A DNA stretch of 64,000 nucleotides from Bryobacterales bacterium (GTDB lineage: Bacteria; Acidobacteriota; Terriglobia; Bryobacterales; Bryobacteraceae): positions 124,001 through 188,000 of the forward strand of contig JAFAQY010000027.1 in the NCBI GenBank assembly GCA_019261985.1, written 5' to 3'. The notes beneath the pieces are model-generated. The model was not told the DNA's origin. It searched no databases and saw only the letters and a program-made list of their open reading frames with translations. This document shows, piece after piece, positions 37,902-47,183 of the stretch. The stretch's first letter is position 1, and every line of letters starts with the position of its first letter. A program made the translations under genes and the position numbers.

Positions 37902-39565
37902 GTCAGCCTACGCTTTATCAAGAAACCAGGCCTACCCAGCCGGTTACCCGGAATGCGGAGAACATGAAAACCATAGGGGCCTTTGCGGCCCTTGCTTTGG
38001 CGGTAACGATACTGCTCCTGACATCGCCTTACCACGCCGACATATGGTGGAGCGACGCGTCCCGGCACGCGATGGATGGCGCTTTCTATCGCGATCTGGT
38101 GCGTTACCATCCCATCGGACACATGCGACAGTTCGCAATGAACTACTACTTGCGGTATCCGGCGCTGACGATTCTGTTCTATCCGCCGCTGTTTCCGGTC
38201 GTGGAAGGCATGTTTTTCGGCATATTCGGAATTTCGCTATTTACGGCGCAATTAACCGTGAGCGTCTTCTATTTGGCGGCGGCTTGGGGAGTGTACGTTT
38301 TATGTCGCCGCTGGATGAGCCCTGGTCCGGCGTTGGCGGTAAGCCTTCTTTTTATAGGGTGTCCGGAGGTCGCGTTTTGGGGCCGCCAGGTCATGCTGGA
38401 GATTCCAGTCTGCGCTTTTTTGATCTGGACCGCGGTGGCGTTTGTACGTTATTTAGAGGATCGCAGGCCCGGGCTGGCGTATGCCGTCGCCGTGCTGTTG
38501 GCGGGCGCGGCTTATACGAAACAGACGTCCATGTTTATTGTGCCCGCGCTGTTATGGACCGGCTGGCGAAAGTTTGGTCCGGCGCTGTTCAAAGATCGTC
38601 ACGTGTGGGGAAGCGCCGGGCTTTTTACGGCGCTGATGGTTCCTCTGCTGATCGTAAACCTAAAATTCGGGCGGCTGAACGCGGGGTCCGTAGTTGGGGG
38701 AGATTGGAATGGAATTCCGGTGTTTTCGTGGCAGGGCCTTTCCTATTACGCACGGCAGTTCCCGAGCCAGACCAATTGGGCGATTGTTGTATTAGCGGTG
38801 GTAGCTCTGGTTGCGTGGGTAGCGTTGGGCAAAGGCGCGGAGGGCGATTCATTTTTTGCGGCCTGGCTTGCCGCCGGATATGCATTCTTTTCATTCATCG
38901 CCCTGAAAGAGCCGCGGCACACAGTCCTGATTCTGCTGCCGCTGGCATTTTTCGCCGTACGAGCCCTGACCAGGTTCGCTCCGCCCGCGATTGTGCCTAT
39001 TCTTGCGGTTACCTTTGCGGTGGTCAGTTTCGGTAACACGATGTTGCGCCATCCGCCGCCGTATGTGGATGGCTATGCAAAAGCCGCGGAATACATAGCC
39101 GCGCGGGCGCCTCGCGGATCCGTAGTGCTATTTTCCGGTTACCGTGACGGCGCATTCATATTTGACCTGCGGCGTCAATTGAAGCGCACCGATTTGTGGG
39201 TTTTAAGAGCCGATAAGCTGCTGCTGAGAGTTGCTGTGGGCCGGCAGCTGGGAGTTGAGCAACTGCGCGTCTCGGAAGCCGAAACCGAAGGCATGATTAA
39301 TGAACTGGGCGTGTCCTACATCGTGAATCAGCCCAATTTTTGGGACGACCTCTCGAACATGCAGCAACTGCAACATGTGCTGCATTCGAGCCAGTTCCGT
39401 AAGGTGGCTACGATTCCGATCACCTCTAATGTGAATCACACGGACCGGGAACTCGAAATTTACGAGAATCTGATGCCGATCCAGATTAACCGGAAACAGC
39501 GCATACGAATGGAGCTGCCGATCATCGGAGTGCAGGTCGAGGGGACGTTCGACGCCTTTAAATGA
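37898..39565 (+). CDS. Multi-TM glycosyltransferase, ArnT/PMT (GT39/GT83)-like
   Basis: ATGA overlap with previous gene; LRYPALTILFYPPLFPVVEGMFFGIFGISLFTAQLTVSVFYLAAAWGVYVLCRRW. Confidence 0.72.
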   Translation: MSQPTLYQETRPTQPVTRNAENMKTIGAFAALALAVTILLLTSPYHADIWWSDASRHAMDGAFYRDLVRYHPIGHMRQFAMNYYLRYPALTILFYPPLFPVVEGMFFGIFGISLFTAQLTVSVFYLAAAWGVYVLCRRWMSPGPALAVSLLFIGCPEVAFWGRQVMLEIPVCAFLIWTAVAFVRYLEDRRPGLAYAVAVLLAGAAYTKQTSMFIVPALLWTGWRKFGPALFKDRHVWGSAGLFTALMVPLLIVNLKFGRLNAGSVVGGDWNGIPVFSWQGLSYYARQFPSQTNWAIVVLAVVALVAWVALGKGAEGDSFFAAWLAAGYAFFSFIALKEPRHTVLILLPLAFFAVRALTRFAPPAIVPILAVTFAVVSFGNTMLRHPPPYVDGYAKAAEYIAARAPRGSVVLFSGYRDGAFIFDLRRQLKRTDLWVLRADKLLLRVAVGRQLGVEQLRVSEAETEGMINELGVSYIVNQPNFWDDLSNMQQLQHVLHSSQFRKVATIPITSNVNHTDRELEIYENLMPIQINRKQRIRMELPIIGVQVEGTFDAFK

Positions 39566-39616
39566 GGCGAGAGACGTCGAGATAAGGGCCGTAAACCCTC
39601 GCCACGAATTGACCCA

Positions 39617-41737
39617 ATGAAGGAAAGTAATCGATCAGCAGTTAAGCGCGGGGTTGTTTCTCAAGGAATCGTTTTCGGGGTTTTGATTTGGCTCACCTAT
39701 GCGGTAGCCGAATACCTGTTCACATCGGTGGTTACGGCCTCCACGTACGGGGCTCCGATGTTTTCGCCGTGGTTCTGGAGTTTGACCGGAAAGCTGGCTG
39801 TGTCCTATGCGTTTCTGGGCGCCGGCTTCGGCGCGCTATCGGGAGCGTACGCAAACCGAAAGGCGTTGACGGATTACGAGGCCGACCGCATGGTTCAAAG
39901 CTTGGTCGTGTTCAGTTTAGTGGCGGCCTTTCTGGTCCAGGCGGCGATCACGGAAGCATCTGCGTTCTCGGTGTGGGATTTGGAGACCATCACCGCCGCG
40001 GCATTGTTGGGGACCGGATTGATTCTCAATCTTTATTCGAAATCGTGGTTTGAACGGTTCGGGCGATATCTGCATCCCTGGGCGGTGGTGACAGTTTTGG
40101 TAGCCGGCCCCTGGATTAATCACAGCCTGCTGCGAATGGCGGTTTTTGCAGGAGCGGTTTTCGGTGGTTTTGTTCTAGGCAGGCTCAGGCCCGGGCGCGT
40201 TGGGCTTACCGGTGTAAGAGCACTGGCGGCCGGGTTCCTACTCCTGCTGCTCGTGGCCATCGGAGGGACGACGGAGTTCCAGACCGGATTACAACATCCA
40301 GCGGTTGCTAACGGTAAACCGGCCGCGAACAGAACACTTGCGGCGCGGACTTCTCCGAATATTGTTCTCATCACGATGGACACGGTACGGGCGGATCATT
40401 TGCCGATATACGGGTATGCGAGAAATACGGCGCCCCATTTGACGGCTTTCGCCGCCGAGGCCACGTTATATAAGAACTCGATCGCCGTTTCCAACATGAC
40501 GCTGGCCACGCACGCCAGCATTTTCACCGGCTTATACCCGAGCGCGCACGGAGCTCACAGTCTGCCGAGAAATCCCACGGGCTCGCCGCTGCGGCCAGGA
40601 ATCCCGACGGTTGCGGGAATGCTGTCGAGAAACGGATACCTTAGCATGGCCGTGGTGGCGAATCACGCATACTTGGATCCGTTTTACGAGGTCGGGCGCG
40701 GGTTTCAGGCGTACGACATACGCCAGCCTGTGCCCATCGTAAACCCCGAAATGAGCACGGATTTGCGGCTGCTACTGCGATATGGCATCCGGCAAATTCT
40801 AGACCTGTTCACCTCGACCGCGGAATTCGACAGAGTCAGCCGCCGGGCGGCGGAGATAAACGATGCCGCTTTTGACCTGCTGAACGATGCGCGGTCGCGG
40901 CAGATGCCGTTTTTTTTGTTTCTCAACTACATGGATGCGCACGGTCCGTATGTTCCACCCGCGCCGTATGGAGATCTGTTTCCGGGAAGGTTGAGGAATT
41001 TTTCCGATACGTCCTATCGCCGGCTGGAGCTCGAGCTGGTGCGGTCCGAACGCCCGGTGACGCCGCGCGAGAAAGAGCACTTGATTTCGCAATACGACGG
41101 CGCCATCGCGTATCTGGATTCCGAATTGGGCAGTCTGCTCTCCGGGCTCAAAGCTCGTGGTCTTTACGATGATGCCCTGATTATAATTACGTCGGACCAT
41201 GGGGAAAATTTCGGAGATAGAAATCTTTTAGGGCATTGGATTTCACTATATCAGGATGAAGTCAGTGTGCCCCTTATAGTGAAATACCCGCACCAAAGTC
41301 AGGGCAAGGTGGTAGAAAGCATGGTTAGTCAGATCGACATTGCTCCCACTGTGTTGGAAGCGGCGAATGTGCCCGCGCCCGCTACCTTCGCCGGGAAAAG
41401 CCTGATACAGCCCGTCGATCCGGAACGGTTGCTCTATAGTGAAGCGTTTTTTCCGCGGGCCCCGTATAGCCAGTCGAAGCTCTACCCAAAAAGTCAGCGC
41501 GCGGTATATCAGGGCTTTAAGAAGCTCATAGATCTGGGCATCGGAAAGCGCGAGCTTTACGATTTAGCCATGGACCCGTCAGAAAGGCGCGATGTTTATC
41601 GCGACAACCAGGAGCTTGCCGCGAGGTTTGAAACGGCGCTCAGCGCATGGGCAGCGCATCAACCGGGTGTTTCCCCGGCGGGTTCGACGCCCGGCCAAGT
41701 TTTAAAACAACTTAAATCGTTAGGTTATGTTCAATAG
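39617..41737 (+). CDS. Membrane-anchored sulfatase/phosphotransferase-like (alkaline phosphatase superfamily)
   Basis: NIVLITMDTVRADHLPIYGYARNTAPHL...SNMTLATHASIFTGLYPSAHG...IITSDHGENFGDRNLLGH; N-terminal TM helices. Confidence 0.85.
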   Translation: MKESNRSAVKRGVVSQGIVFGVLIWLTYAVAEYLFTSVVTASTYGAPMFSPWFWSLTGKLAVSYAFLGAGFGALSGAYANRKALTDYEADRMVQSLVVFSLVAAFLVQAAITEASAFSVWDLETITAAALLGTGLILNLYSKSWFERFGRYLHPWAVVTVLVAGPWINHSLLRMAVFAGAVFGGFVLGRLRPGRVGLTGVRALAAGFLLLLLVAIGGTTEFQTGLQHPAVANGKPAANRTLAARTSPNIVLITMDTVRADHLPIYGYARNTAPHLTAFAAEATLYKNSIAVSNMTLATHASIFTGLYPSAHGAHSLPRNPTGSPLRPGIPTVAGMLSRNGYLSMAVVANHAYLDPFYEVGRGFQAYDIRQPVPIVNPEMSTDLRLLLRYGIRQILDLFTSTAEFDRVSRRAAEINDAAFDLLNDARSRQMPFFLFLNYMDAHGPYVPPAPYGDLFPGRLRNFSDTSYRRLELELVRSERPVTPREKEHLISQYDGAIAYLDSELGSLLSGLKARGLYDDALIIITSDHGENFGDRNLLGHWISLYQDEVSVPLIVKYPHQSQGKVVESMVSQIDIAPTVLEAANVPAPATFAGKSLIQPVDPERLLYSEAFFPRAPYSQSKLYPKSQRAVYQGFKKLIDLGIGKRELYDLAMDPSERRDVYRDNQELAARFETALSAWAAHQPGVSPAGSTPGQVLKQLKSLGYVQ

Positions 41738-41902
41738 CGCGCCGTTCGCCGCCGCGGGACAGCGCTATAAAACTCCGCGCGTCCGTGCTTATTGTGCACT
41801 CGATACCGAGAAATTGGACGGAATGGATAGGGTATTTCCGGTGCACTTTTCAGGCTTCCAGCAGCTTTGTAGCTTCCGCTTTCTCGTGATAATTTCTAAC
41901 AT

Positions 41903-44377
41903 ATGATTCGCACAGCACGCTATTTTTTACCGATATTATTATTAACCGCGAACTCCGGGGTTTTCGCAGCGGCGCCTGCGAACTCCGTCGTGATTAAAGA
42001 TCAAAGCGGGAGCGCGCAAAGCAACCGCCCGTTTACGATTTCGCGTTTATTCGCCCAGGGAGACATTCCGCACTTCGCGCAGGCAGTGATTGGCGGAACC
42101 GCGGTGACGACCCAGTGCGATGTGAAGACGCGCTGGCCGGATGGAAGCGTCAAGCACGCCATGCTCTCTTTCCAGGCTAATCTGAGCGCCAATGGTTCCA
42201 TCACGGTCAATTTTGTGGACCAGCCGGCGGGGAACAACACGGGGGCGATGACGCAAGCGCAGATGCTGGCGGCCAATTGGGGGGCTGAAATCGATGTCAC
42301 CAATGGCACGACCCTCACGGCGAACGCGCGCCAAATCGTCACCGACTGGAGCGGATCGAGCTCCGATGCGCGCGTCACCTATTGGCTTCAAGGCCCGATT
42401 TGCACTCAGGTAATTCTCGAGGACCGGACCCCGGCGCTGACGTATGACATGGGGTGGGACACCTACAAACCTTTGCACCCGATCTTTGTGGTCACTTTTT
42501 ACCCCGGTTATACGGCGGGAGTAAAAGTAGAGATGATTCTCGAAAACATGTGGACCACAAAACTCGAGGATCAAACGTACTCGGTAACCCTTCAAACCGG
42601 AAACCCGCTGGCCGCAGTGTATAGCAAATCGGGATACACGCACTCGGCGAAAAGCCGTTGGCGCAAAGTATTCTGGAGCGGCTCCCAGCCCGGCGCCGTG
42701 AACGTCGATTTTAACCTTCCATACATGATCTACACTCAGGCTGTGCCCAATTGGGACCTCAGCAAGACAGTCCCATCCGGCACCATCAATGCGGATGCGA
42801 ATGCGTTTAAATCGAGCGATCAGTGCGACCTAGGGGGACATGGGATTTGGAGCCAGTATTTGCCGCAAACCGGCGGCAGGCCGGACATAGGGGTTTTCCC
42901 GGCTTGGTATGTCCGGTATCTATACAGCATGGATTTCAATATGTTCAATCTGGTGGTGGGGCAAGCTGCTTGCAGCGCGTATATTCCGAATATGTATCGA
43001 GAATCCGCCACGGGCAAGTTTTTCGATAGCGCCCACTCCGTGAACGCGTTCGGCCACCCGGTATCGCTCGATGCCCGGCCTACGATATACTCGGACCTAT
43101 CGCGCACGGATCTGACGAACGCTGCCGACTCAATCAAACCGGTCGGGACAATGACTGTGGCCGGTTGGACGGACGATCTGGCTCACGAGCCCGGCTGGAA
43201 CTATATACCGTATCTGATTACGGGAGATTGGTATTTCCTCGAGCAGCTTTACCTGCATGCTTCTCGCGATTTGATGGCCGTGGCGCCGGGATTCGATAAT
43301 TACACGCGGGGTAACAGTTGGGGTTATTTCGCATATGCAATTCAAACGCGCGGTCAGGCGTGGGGGCTCCGGGACATTGCGCATGCGGCTTATATGGCGC
43401 CGGACGGCTCGCCGGAAAAAGCGTATTATACCGAGAAACTGAACAACAACATTGCGGTTGAGGAAGGTTACCAGAATGTGCTGAATGGAGTCTATACGCC
43501 ATCGAACACCGCATGTCCCGGCTACAATCAAAACAATCCACCAAACAAATGGTGCTGGGGGCGTATAACGGTTGGCGAGAACATTCCCAATACGCTGCAC
43601 TTCCCGAATCATGCGAGTTTGGCCGGCAATCCGTGCGCCGGCGAGCCGCACTTTGTCCCACAGACCGATCCCGACGCGTGTTCCATCGCGGACAACCTGT
43701 TTATGTGGGCGTACAAGTTCAATGTAGAAGGCCATCTCCAGGAACTCGGATTCCCGATTGGGCCTCTGAATCAAGTTCAGCTCCTTTCCCTTTTGCACAT
43801 GCTCCAGGATCCCGGTTTCAACCCATTCCTGTCGGGCGACTATATCATTGGCATCCGGCAGGTCAGCACGAATGCCTACTACCAAAACTGGGCCGATGTG
43901 TTGAACGCGTATTCCACCACGTGGAAGAATGCCTGCGGAACCGTCGTGAACCTGCGTACGATCACTTCCTGGCCGGAGGGGTGCGGCGCGGGCGACGCCG
44001 ACGTTACAAGTCCGGGCTACCCGCATATCATGAAAGGCGCCGCCAGCTACCTCGCCGGACTCAATGTCAACGACGGAGCGCTCTCGGGGACAGCCGCCTG
44101 GAATTGGATGGTTGCGAACGTGGGCTACCAAAACGGCGTAGGCGTGAATCCGCAATTCGCGGTTCTTCCCCGCAGCCTGTCTACGGCAACCCCCACCAAT
44201 TGCGACCTGAACGGCGATGGTGTTGTCGATGTGCAGGATGTGCAGATATCGATAAATAAAGCTCTCGGGCTGCTGCCTTGCGCCGGAGGCGATCTCGGAA
44301 CCGGCACATGCAACGTGGTTCCCACGCAACGGGTAATCAACGCGGCGCTGGGAGCTTCCTGCCGGGTGGGTCCGTAA
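41903..44377 (+). CDS. Secreted polysaccharide-lyase-like (PcRGLX/YetA-like N-terminus) protein with C-terminal dockerin-like module
   Basis: Signal MIRTARYFLPILLLTANSGVFAA; TRWPDGSVKHAMLSFQANLSANGSITVNF; C-terminus CDLNGDGVVDVQDVQISINKALGLLPCAGGDLGTGTCNVVPTQRVINAALGASC. Confidence 0.7.
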   Translation: MIRTARYFLPILLLTANSGVFAAAPANSVVIKDQSGSAQSNRPFTISRLFAQGDIPHFAQAVIGGTAVTTQCDVKTRWPDGSVKHAMLSFQANLSANGSITVNFVDQPAGNNTGAMTQAQMLAANWGAEIDVTNGTTLTANARQIVTDWSGSSSDARVTYWLQGPICTQVILEDRTPALTYDMGWDTYKPLHPIFVVTFYPGYTAGVKVEMILENMWTTKLEDQTYSVTLQTGNPLAAVYSKSGYTHSAKSRWRKVFWSGSQPGAVNVDFNLPYMIYTQAVPNWDLSKTVPSGTINADANAFKSSDQCDLGGHGIWSQYLPQTGGRPDIGVFPAWYVRYLYSMDFNMFNLVVGQAACSAYIPNMYRESATGKFFDSAHSVNAFGHPVSLDARPTIYSDLSRTDLTNAADSIKPVGTMTVAGWTDDLAHEPGWNYIPYLITGDWYFLEQLYLHASRDLMAVAPGFDNYTRGNSWGYFAYAIQTRGQAWGLRDIAHAAYMAPDGSPEKAYYTEKLNNNIAVEEGYQNVLNGVYTPSNTACPGYNQNNPPNKWCWGRITVGENIPNTLHFPNHASLAGNPCAGEPHFVPQTDPDACSIADNLFMWAYKFNVEGHLQELGFPIGPLNQVQLLSLLHMLQDPGFNPFLSGDYIIGIRQVSTNAYYQNWADVLNAYSTTWKNACGTVVNLRTITSWPEGCGAGDADVTSPGYPHIMKGAASYLAGLNVNDGALSGTAAWNWMVANVGYQNGVGVNPQFAVLPRSLSTATPTNCDLNGDGVVDVQDVQISINKALGLLPCAGGDLGTGTCNVVPTQRVINAALGASCRVGP

Positions 44378-44482
44378 AAGGTCCGATTTTTTCGTTCCCC
44401 TTCGTTTTTCCTATTCCGATCCTCTCCCTTGTTAGAATGCGGGGGCTTCGCGGCCCCCGCTTCCCCGCTCCGTACTTCCTCG

Positions 44483-45949
44483 ATGAAGCTCGCGCAGTTA
44501 TTCAAACAGTCATCGATTTACATGGTCGGCGAATTTGTGCGCCGCGCCATCGGATTCGTGATGATTCCGGTGTATACGCGGTATTTGAGCACGTCCGATT
44601 ACGGCATTTTAGAGCTGATCGACCTGTTTGTGATGATCGCCGGCGTGTATTTCGGCATGGAAGCGATCGTCGACGGCATGCTGCGCATCTATCACGATTA
44701 CGCCGATGAGCGCAGCCAGGCGGCGGTGGTCTCGACGGCCGTCATCGGGACGGCAGGCTGCGGACTGCTGGTGGCCGCGGTCGCGGCGGTAACGGCAATG
44801 CCGCTAAGCAGGCTTGCATATGGGTCCGCGAGCTATGCCTGGCTGATTCGCATGAGCTTCGTGGCGCTGTTCTTCGGCAGTTTAATGGAGATCGGGCTCG
44901 CTTATCAGCGCATCCGCGAGCGCGCGGCTCTGTTCGTGAGCTTCTCGGTGGTTCAGATTCTGGTGAACGTCGGCCTCAATATCTATTTCATTGCGTTCCG
45001 GGGCATGGGTTTGTGGGGCTTTTTGCTCTCCAAGCTGGTGGTGACCAGCCTCGGCTCCGCATACCTGCTGGCGATCTTGTTTCGCGAAACCGGGTTCGCG
45101 CTGCGGACCGACGTGGCGCGGCGCATCGCCCGTTTTGCCGGCCCTTTGATTATCTCCGGCGGGGGAATCTTCACCATCCACTTCGCCGACCGTTTCTTCG
45201 TGAACCATTACGGCTCGTTGAGCGACGTTGGCATTTACGGATTGGCATACAAATTCGGTTTTTTGGTGTCTTATGGGGTCGGTCAGCCATTCGCCAGCGT
45301 CTGGGGCGCGCGTTTGTATGCTCACGCGAGCGGAGAAATGTGGAAGCAGCAATTCGCGCGCGTGGTTACTTATCTGGCGTTCTTTTTGGTGCTGGCGGCC
45401 GCGGGCCTGGCGTTATTTATCGATAAGATACTGGGATTCGTTGCGCCTCCGGCGTATCTTCCGGCAGCGATGCTCATCCCGATTGTCGCGTTTGGTTACG
45501 TTTTCCGCGAAATCGGGGACTATTTCCGCGGTATCTTATTTATTAATAAACGCGTGTATTTGTTCGGAAGAATTACGGTGGCTTGCGCCGCTCTGAATCT
45601 GGCGCTGAACTGGATTCTGATCTCTCAATATAAAGCCGCGGGAGCGGCCTGGGCGACCATGCTCACCTGGCTCGCGTACATGGCGGCTTGCTGGATCATG
45701 GCCTACTCCGAGCACCACATTCCTTATCCCGTAAAGTCATTCCTGTTGCTGTGCTCGCTTGCAGCCGCCGTGTGGCTGGCGAGTACGCGCATGAAGATGC
45801 TGCCGCTCGGCTGGCAGTGGGCCGCGGATGGAGGGCTGGCGCTCTTGTTCGTCGGAGCTGTATGGAGCACGGGTTATTTTTCGGCCGAAGAGCGCGATAC
45901 GATCCGGCAGCAACTGGCGAGCACATTATCGTGGCGGAGCGCGGATTAG
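44483..45949 (+). CDS. wzx: Wzx-like polysaccharide flippase / MATE-fold exporter
   Basis: LAQLFKQSSIYMVGEFVRRAIGFVMIPVYTRYLSTSDYGILELIDLFVMIAGVYFGM; multi-TM. Confidence 0.9.
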   Translation: MKLAQLFKQSSIYMVGEFVRRAIGFVMIPVYTRYLSTSDYGILELIDLFVMIAGVYFGMEAIVDGMLRIYHDYADERSQAAVVSTAVIGTAGCGLLVAAVAAVTAMPLSRLAYGSASYAWLIRMSFVALFFGSLMEIGLAYQRIRERAALFVSFSVVQILVNVGLNIYFIAFRGMGLWGFLLSKLVVTSLGSAYLLAILFRETGFALRTDVARRIARFAGPLIISGGGIFTIHFADRFFVNHYGSLSDVGIYGLAYKFGFLVSYGVGQPFASVWGARLYAHASGEMWKQQFARVVTYLAFFLVLAAAGLALFIDKILGFVAPPAYLPAAMLIPIVAFGYVFREIGDYFRGILFINKRVYLFGRITVACAALNLALNWILISQYKAAGAAWATMLTWLAYMAACWIMAYSEHHIPYPVKSFLLLCSLAAAVWLASTRMKMLPLGWQWAADGGLALLFVGAVWSTGYFSAEERDTIRQQLASTLSWRSAD

Positions 45950-45953
45950 TCTT

Positions 45954-46062
45954 GTGGGGCAGGATGCTATCCTGCGCGCGATTGCCAATCGCGCTGGTCT
46001 GCTTTTCTGACACTCGGCCAGGCGGGTTGGCAACCCGCCGCAGGTTGGCAACGTGCCCGACA
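45954..46062. repeat. Composite palindromic intergenic repeat, family A, copy 3
   Basis: gtggggcaggatgctatcctgcgcgcgattgccaatcgcgctggtc...ggcgggttggcaacccgccgcaggttggcaacgtgc. Confidence 0.8.
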
Positions 46063-46064
46063 CA

Positions 46065-47183
46065 ATGAAGCGGACGGATTACGACGCGGTAGTGATCGGC
46101 GGCGGGTTTTACGGTTGCACGATCGCGCTGTTTCTGCGGGAGCACTTCGGCTCCGTGCTACTGCTGGAGCGGGAAAAGGATCTGCTGACGCGCGCGTCGC
46201 TGGTGAATCAGGCGCGGGTCCACAACGGTTATCATTACCCTCGCAGCTTCGTTACAGCGCTTCGTTCCTTCGTGAATTTCCCGCAGTTCGTGAAAGATTA
46301 CGGCGACTGCCTGGATTCGAGCTTCGAGCAGTATTATGCCATCGCGGCCGCGCAGTCGAAGACCAATGCGCTGCAATTCTTGCGGGTGTTTTCGAATCTC
46401 GGCATTCCCGTGCGGCCCGCGCGGGCAGCGGTGAAACGGCTGTTTTCGCGGGGCCTGGTTGAAGACGTGTTTCTGACGACCGAATACGCCTTCGATGCAG
46501 TGGGATTGCGGCGCCGGTTGTCGTTCGAAATGGAGCGCGCGCGCATCGAGGTCCGGTTGGGATGCGGGGCCGAGAAGGTTGTGCCGCGGCCATCGGGTCA
46601 ATTAGAACTGGATCTCGACAACGGCGCGGCCGTGTGCGCTCGACGCGTATACAATTGCACCTATTCGGGAATTAATCGTCTCTTGCGTTCCAGCGGACTG
46701 CCGCTGCTGCCGATGAAGCATGAACTGGCGGAGATCGCGCTGGTGCAGCCCCCGCCGGAAATCGAAGGCCTCGGAATTACAGTCATGGACGGTCCGTTCT
46801 TTTCCACTATGCCTTTTCCGGCCAGGTCGATGTACAGCTTCAGTCATGTCCGCTATACCCCGCACACCAGTTGGCGCGATGACGACAGCCAACCGGCGGC
46901 CGCGCCGGCGCCGGATGCGGTGCGCACGAATTTCCCATTCATGCTGCGCGACGCAGCCCGGTATGTGCCGTGCCTCAAAGACACCCTTTACGCCGGCTCG
47001 TTATTCGACACCAAAACCGTTCTGTTGAAAAACGAGTCCAACGACGGCAGGCCCATCCTGTTTCGCGAGCATCACGGTTTGGAAAATCTGTACGTTATCA
47101 TGGGCGGCAAGATCGACAATATATATGACATCCTCCACATCCTGGAGGGACGGCAAGCCAGGGCGACCGGAGCCGTGCAATGA
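46065..47183 (+). CDS. FAD-dependent oxidoreductase (DAO-like)
   Basis: DYDAVVIGGGFYGCTIALFLREHFGSVLLLEREKDLLTRAS dinucleotide-binding motif. Confidence 0.85.
   Translation: MKRTDYDAVVIGGGFYGCTIALFLREHFGSVLLLEREKDLLTRASLVNQARVHNGYHYPRSFVTALRSFVNFPQFVKDYGDCLDSSFEQYYAIAAAQSKTNALQFLRVFSNLGIPVRPARAAVKRLFSRGLVEDVFLTTEYAFDAVGLRRRLSFEMERARIEVRLGCGAEKVVPRPSGQLELDLDNGAAVCARRVYNCTYSGINRLLRSSGLPLLPMKHELAEIALVQPPPEIEGLGITVMDGPFFSTMPFPARSMYSFSHVRYTPHTSWRDDDSQPAAAPAPDAVRTNFPFMLRDAARYVPCLKDTLYAGSLFDTKTVLLKNESNDGRPILFREHHGLENLYVIMGGKIDNIYDILHILEGRQARATGAVQ

Noticed and set aside
43130-44329. 399-aa minus-strand ORF antisense to the dockerin-bearing protein
   Set aside because: No recognisable motif; + strand has signal peptide, lyase-like and dockerin-like sequence.
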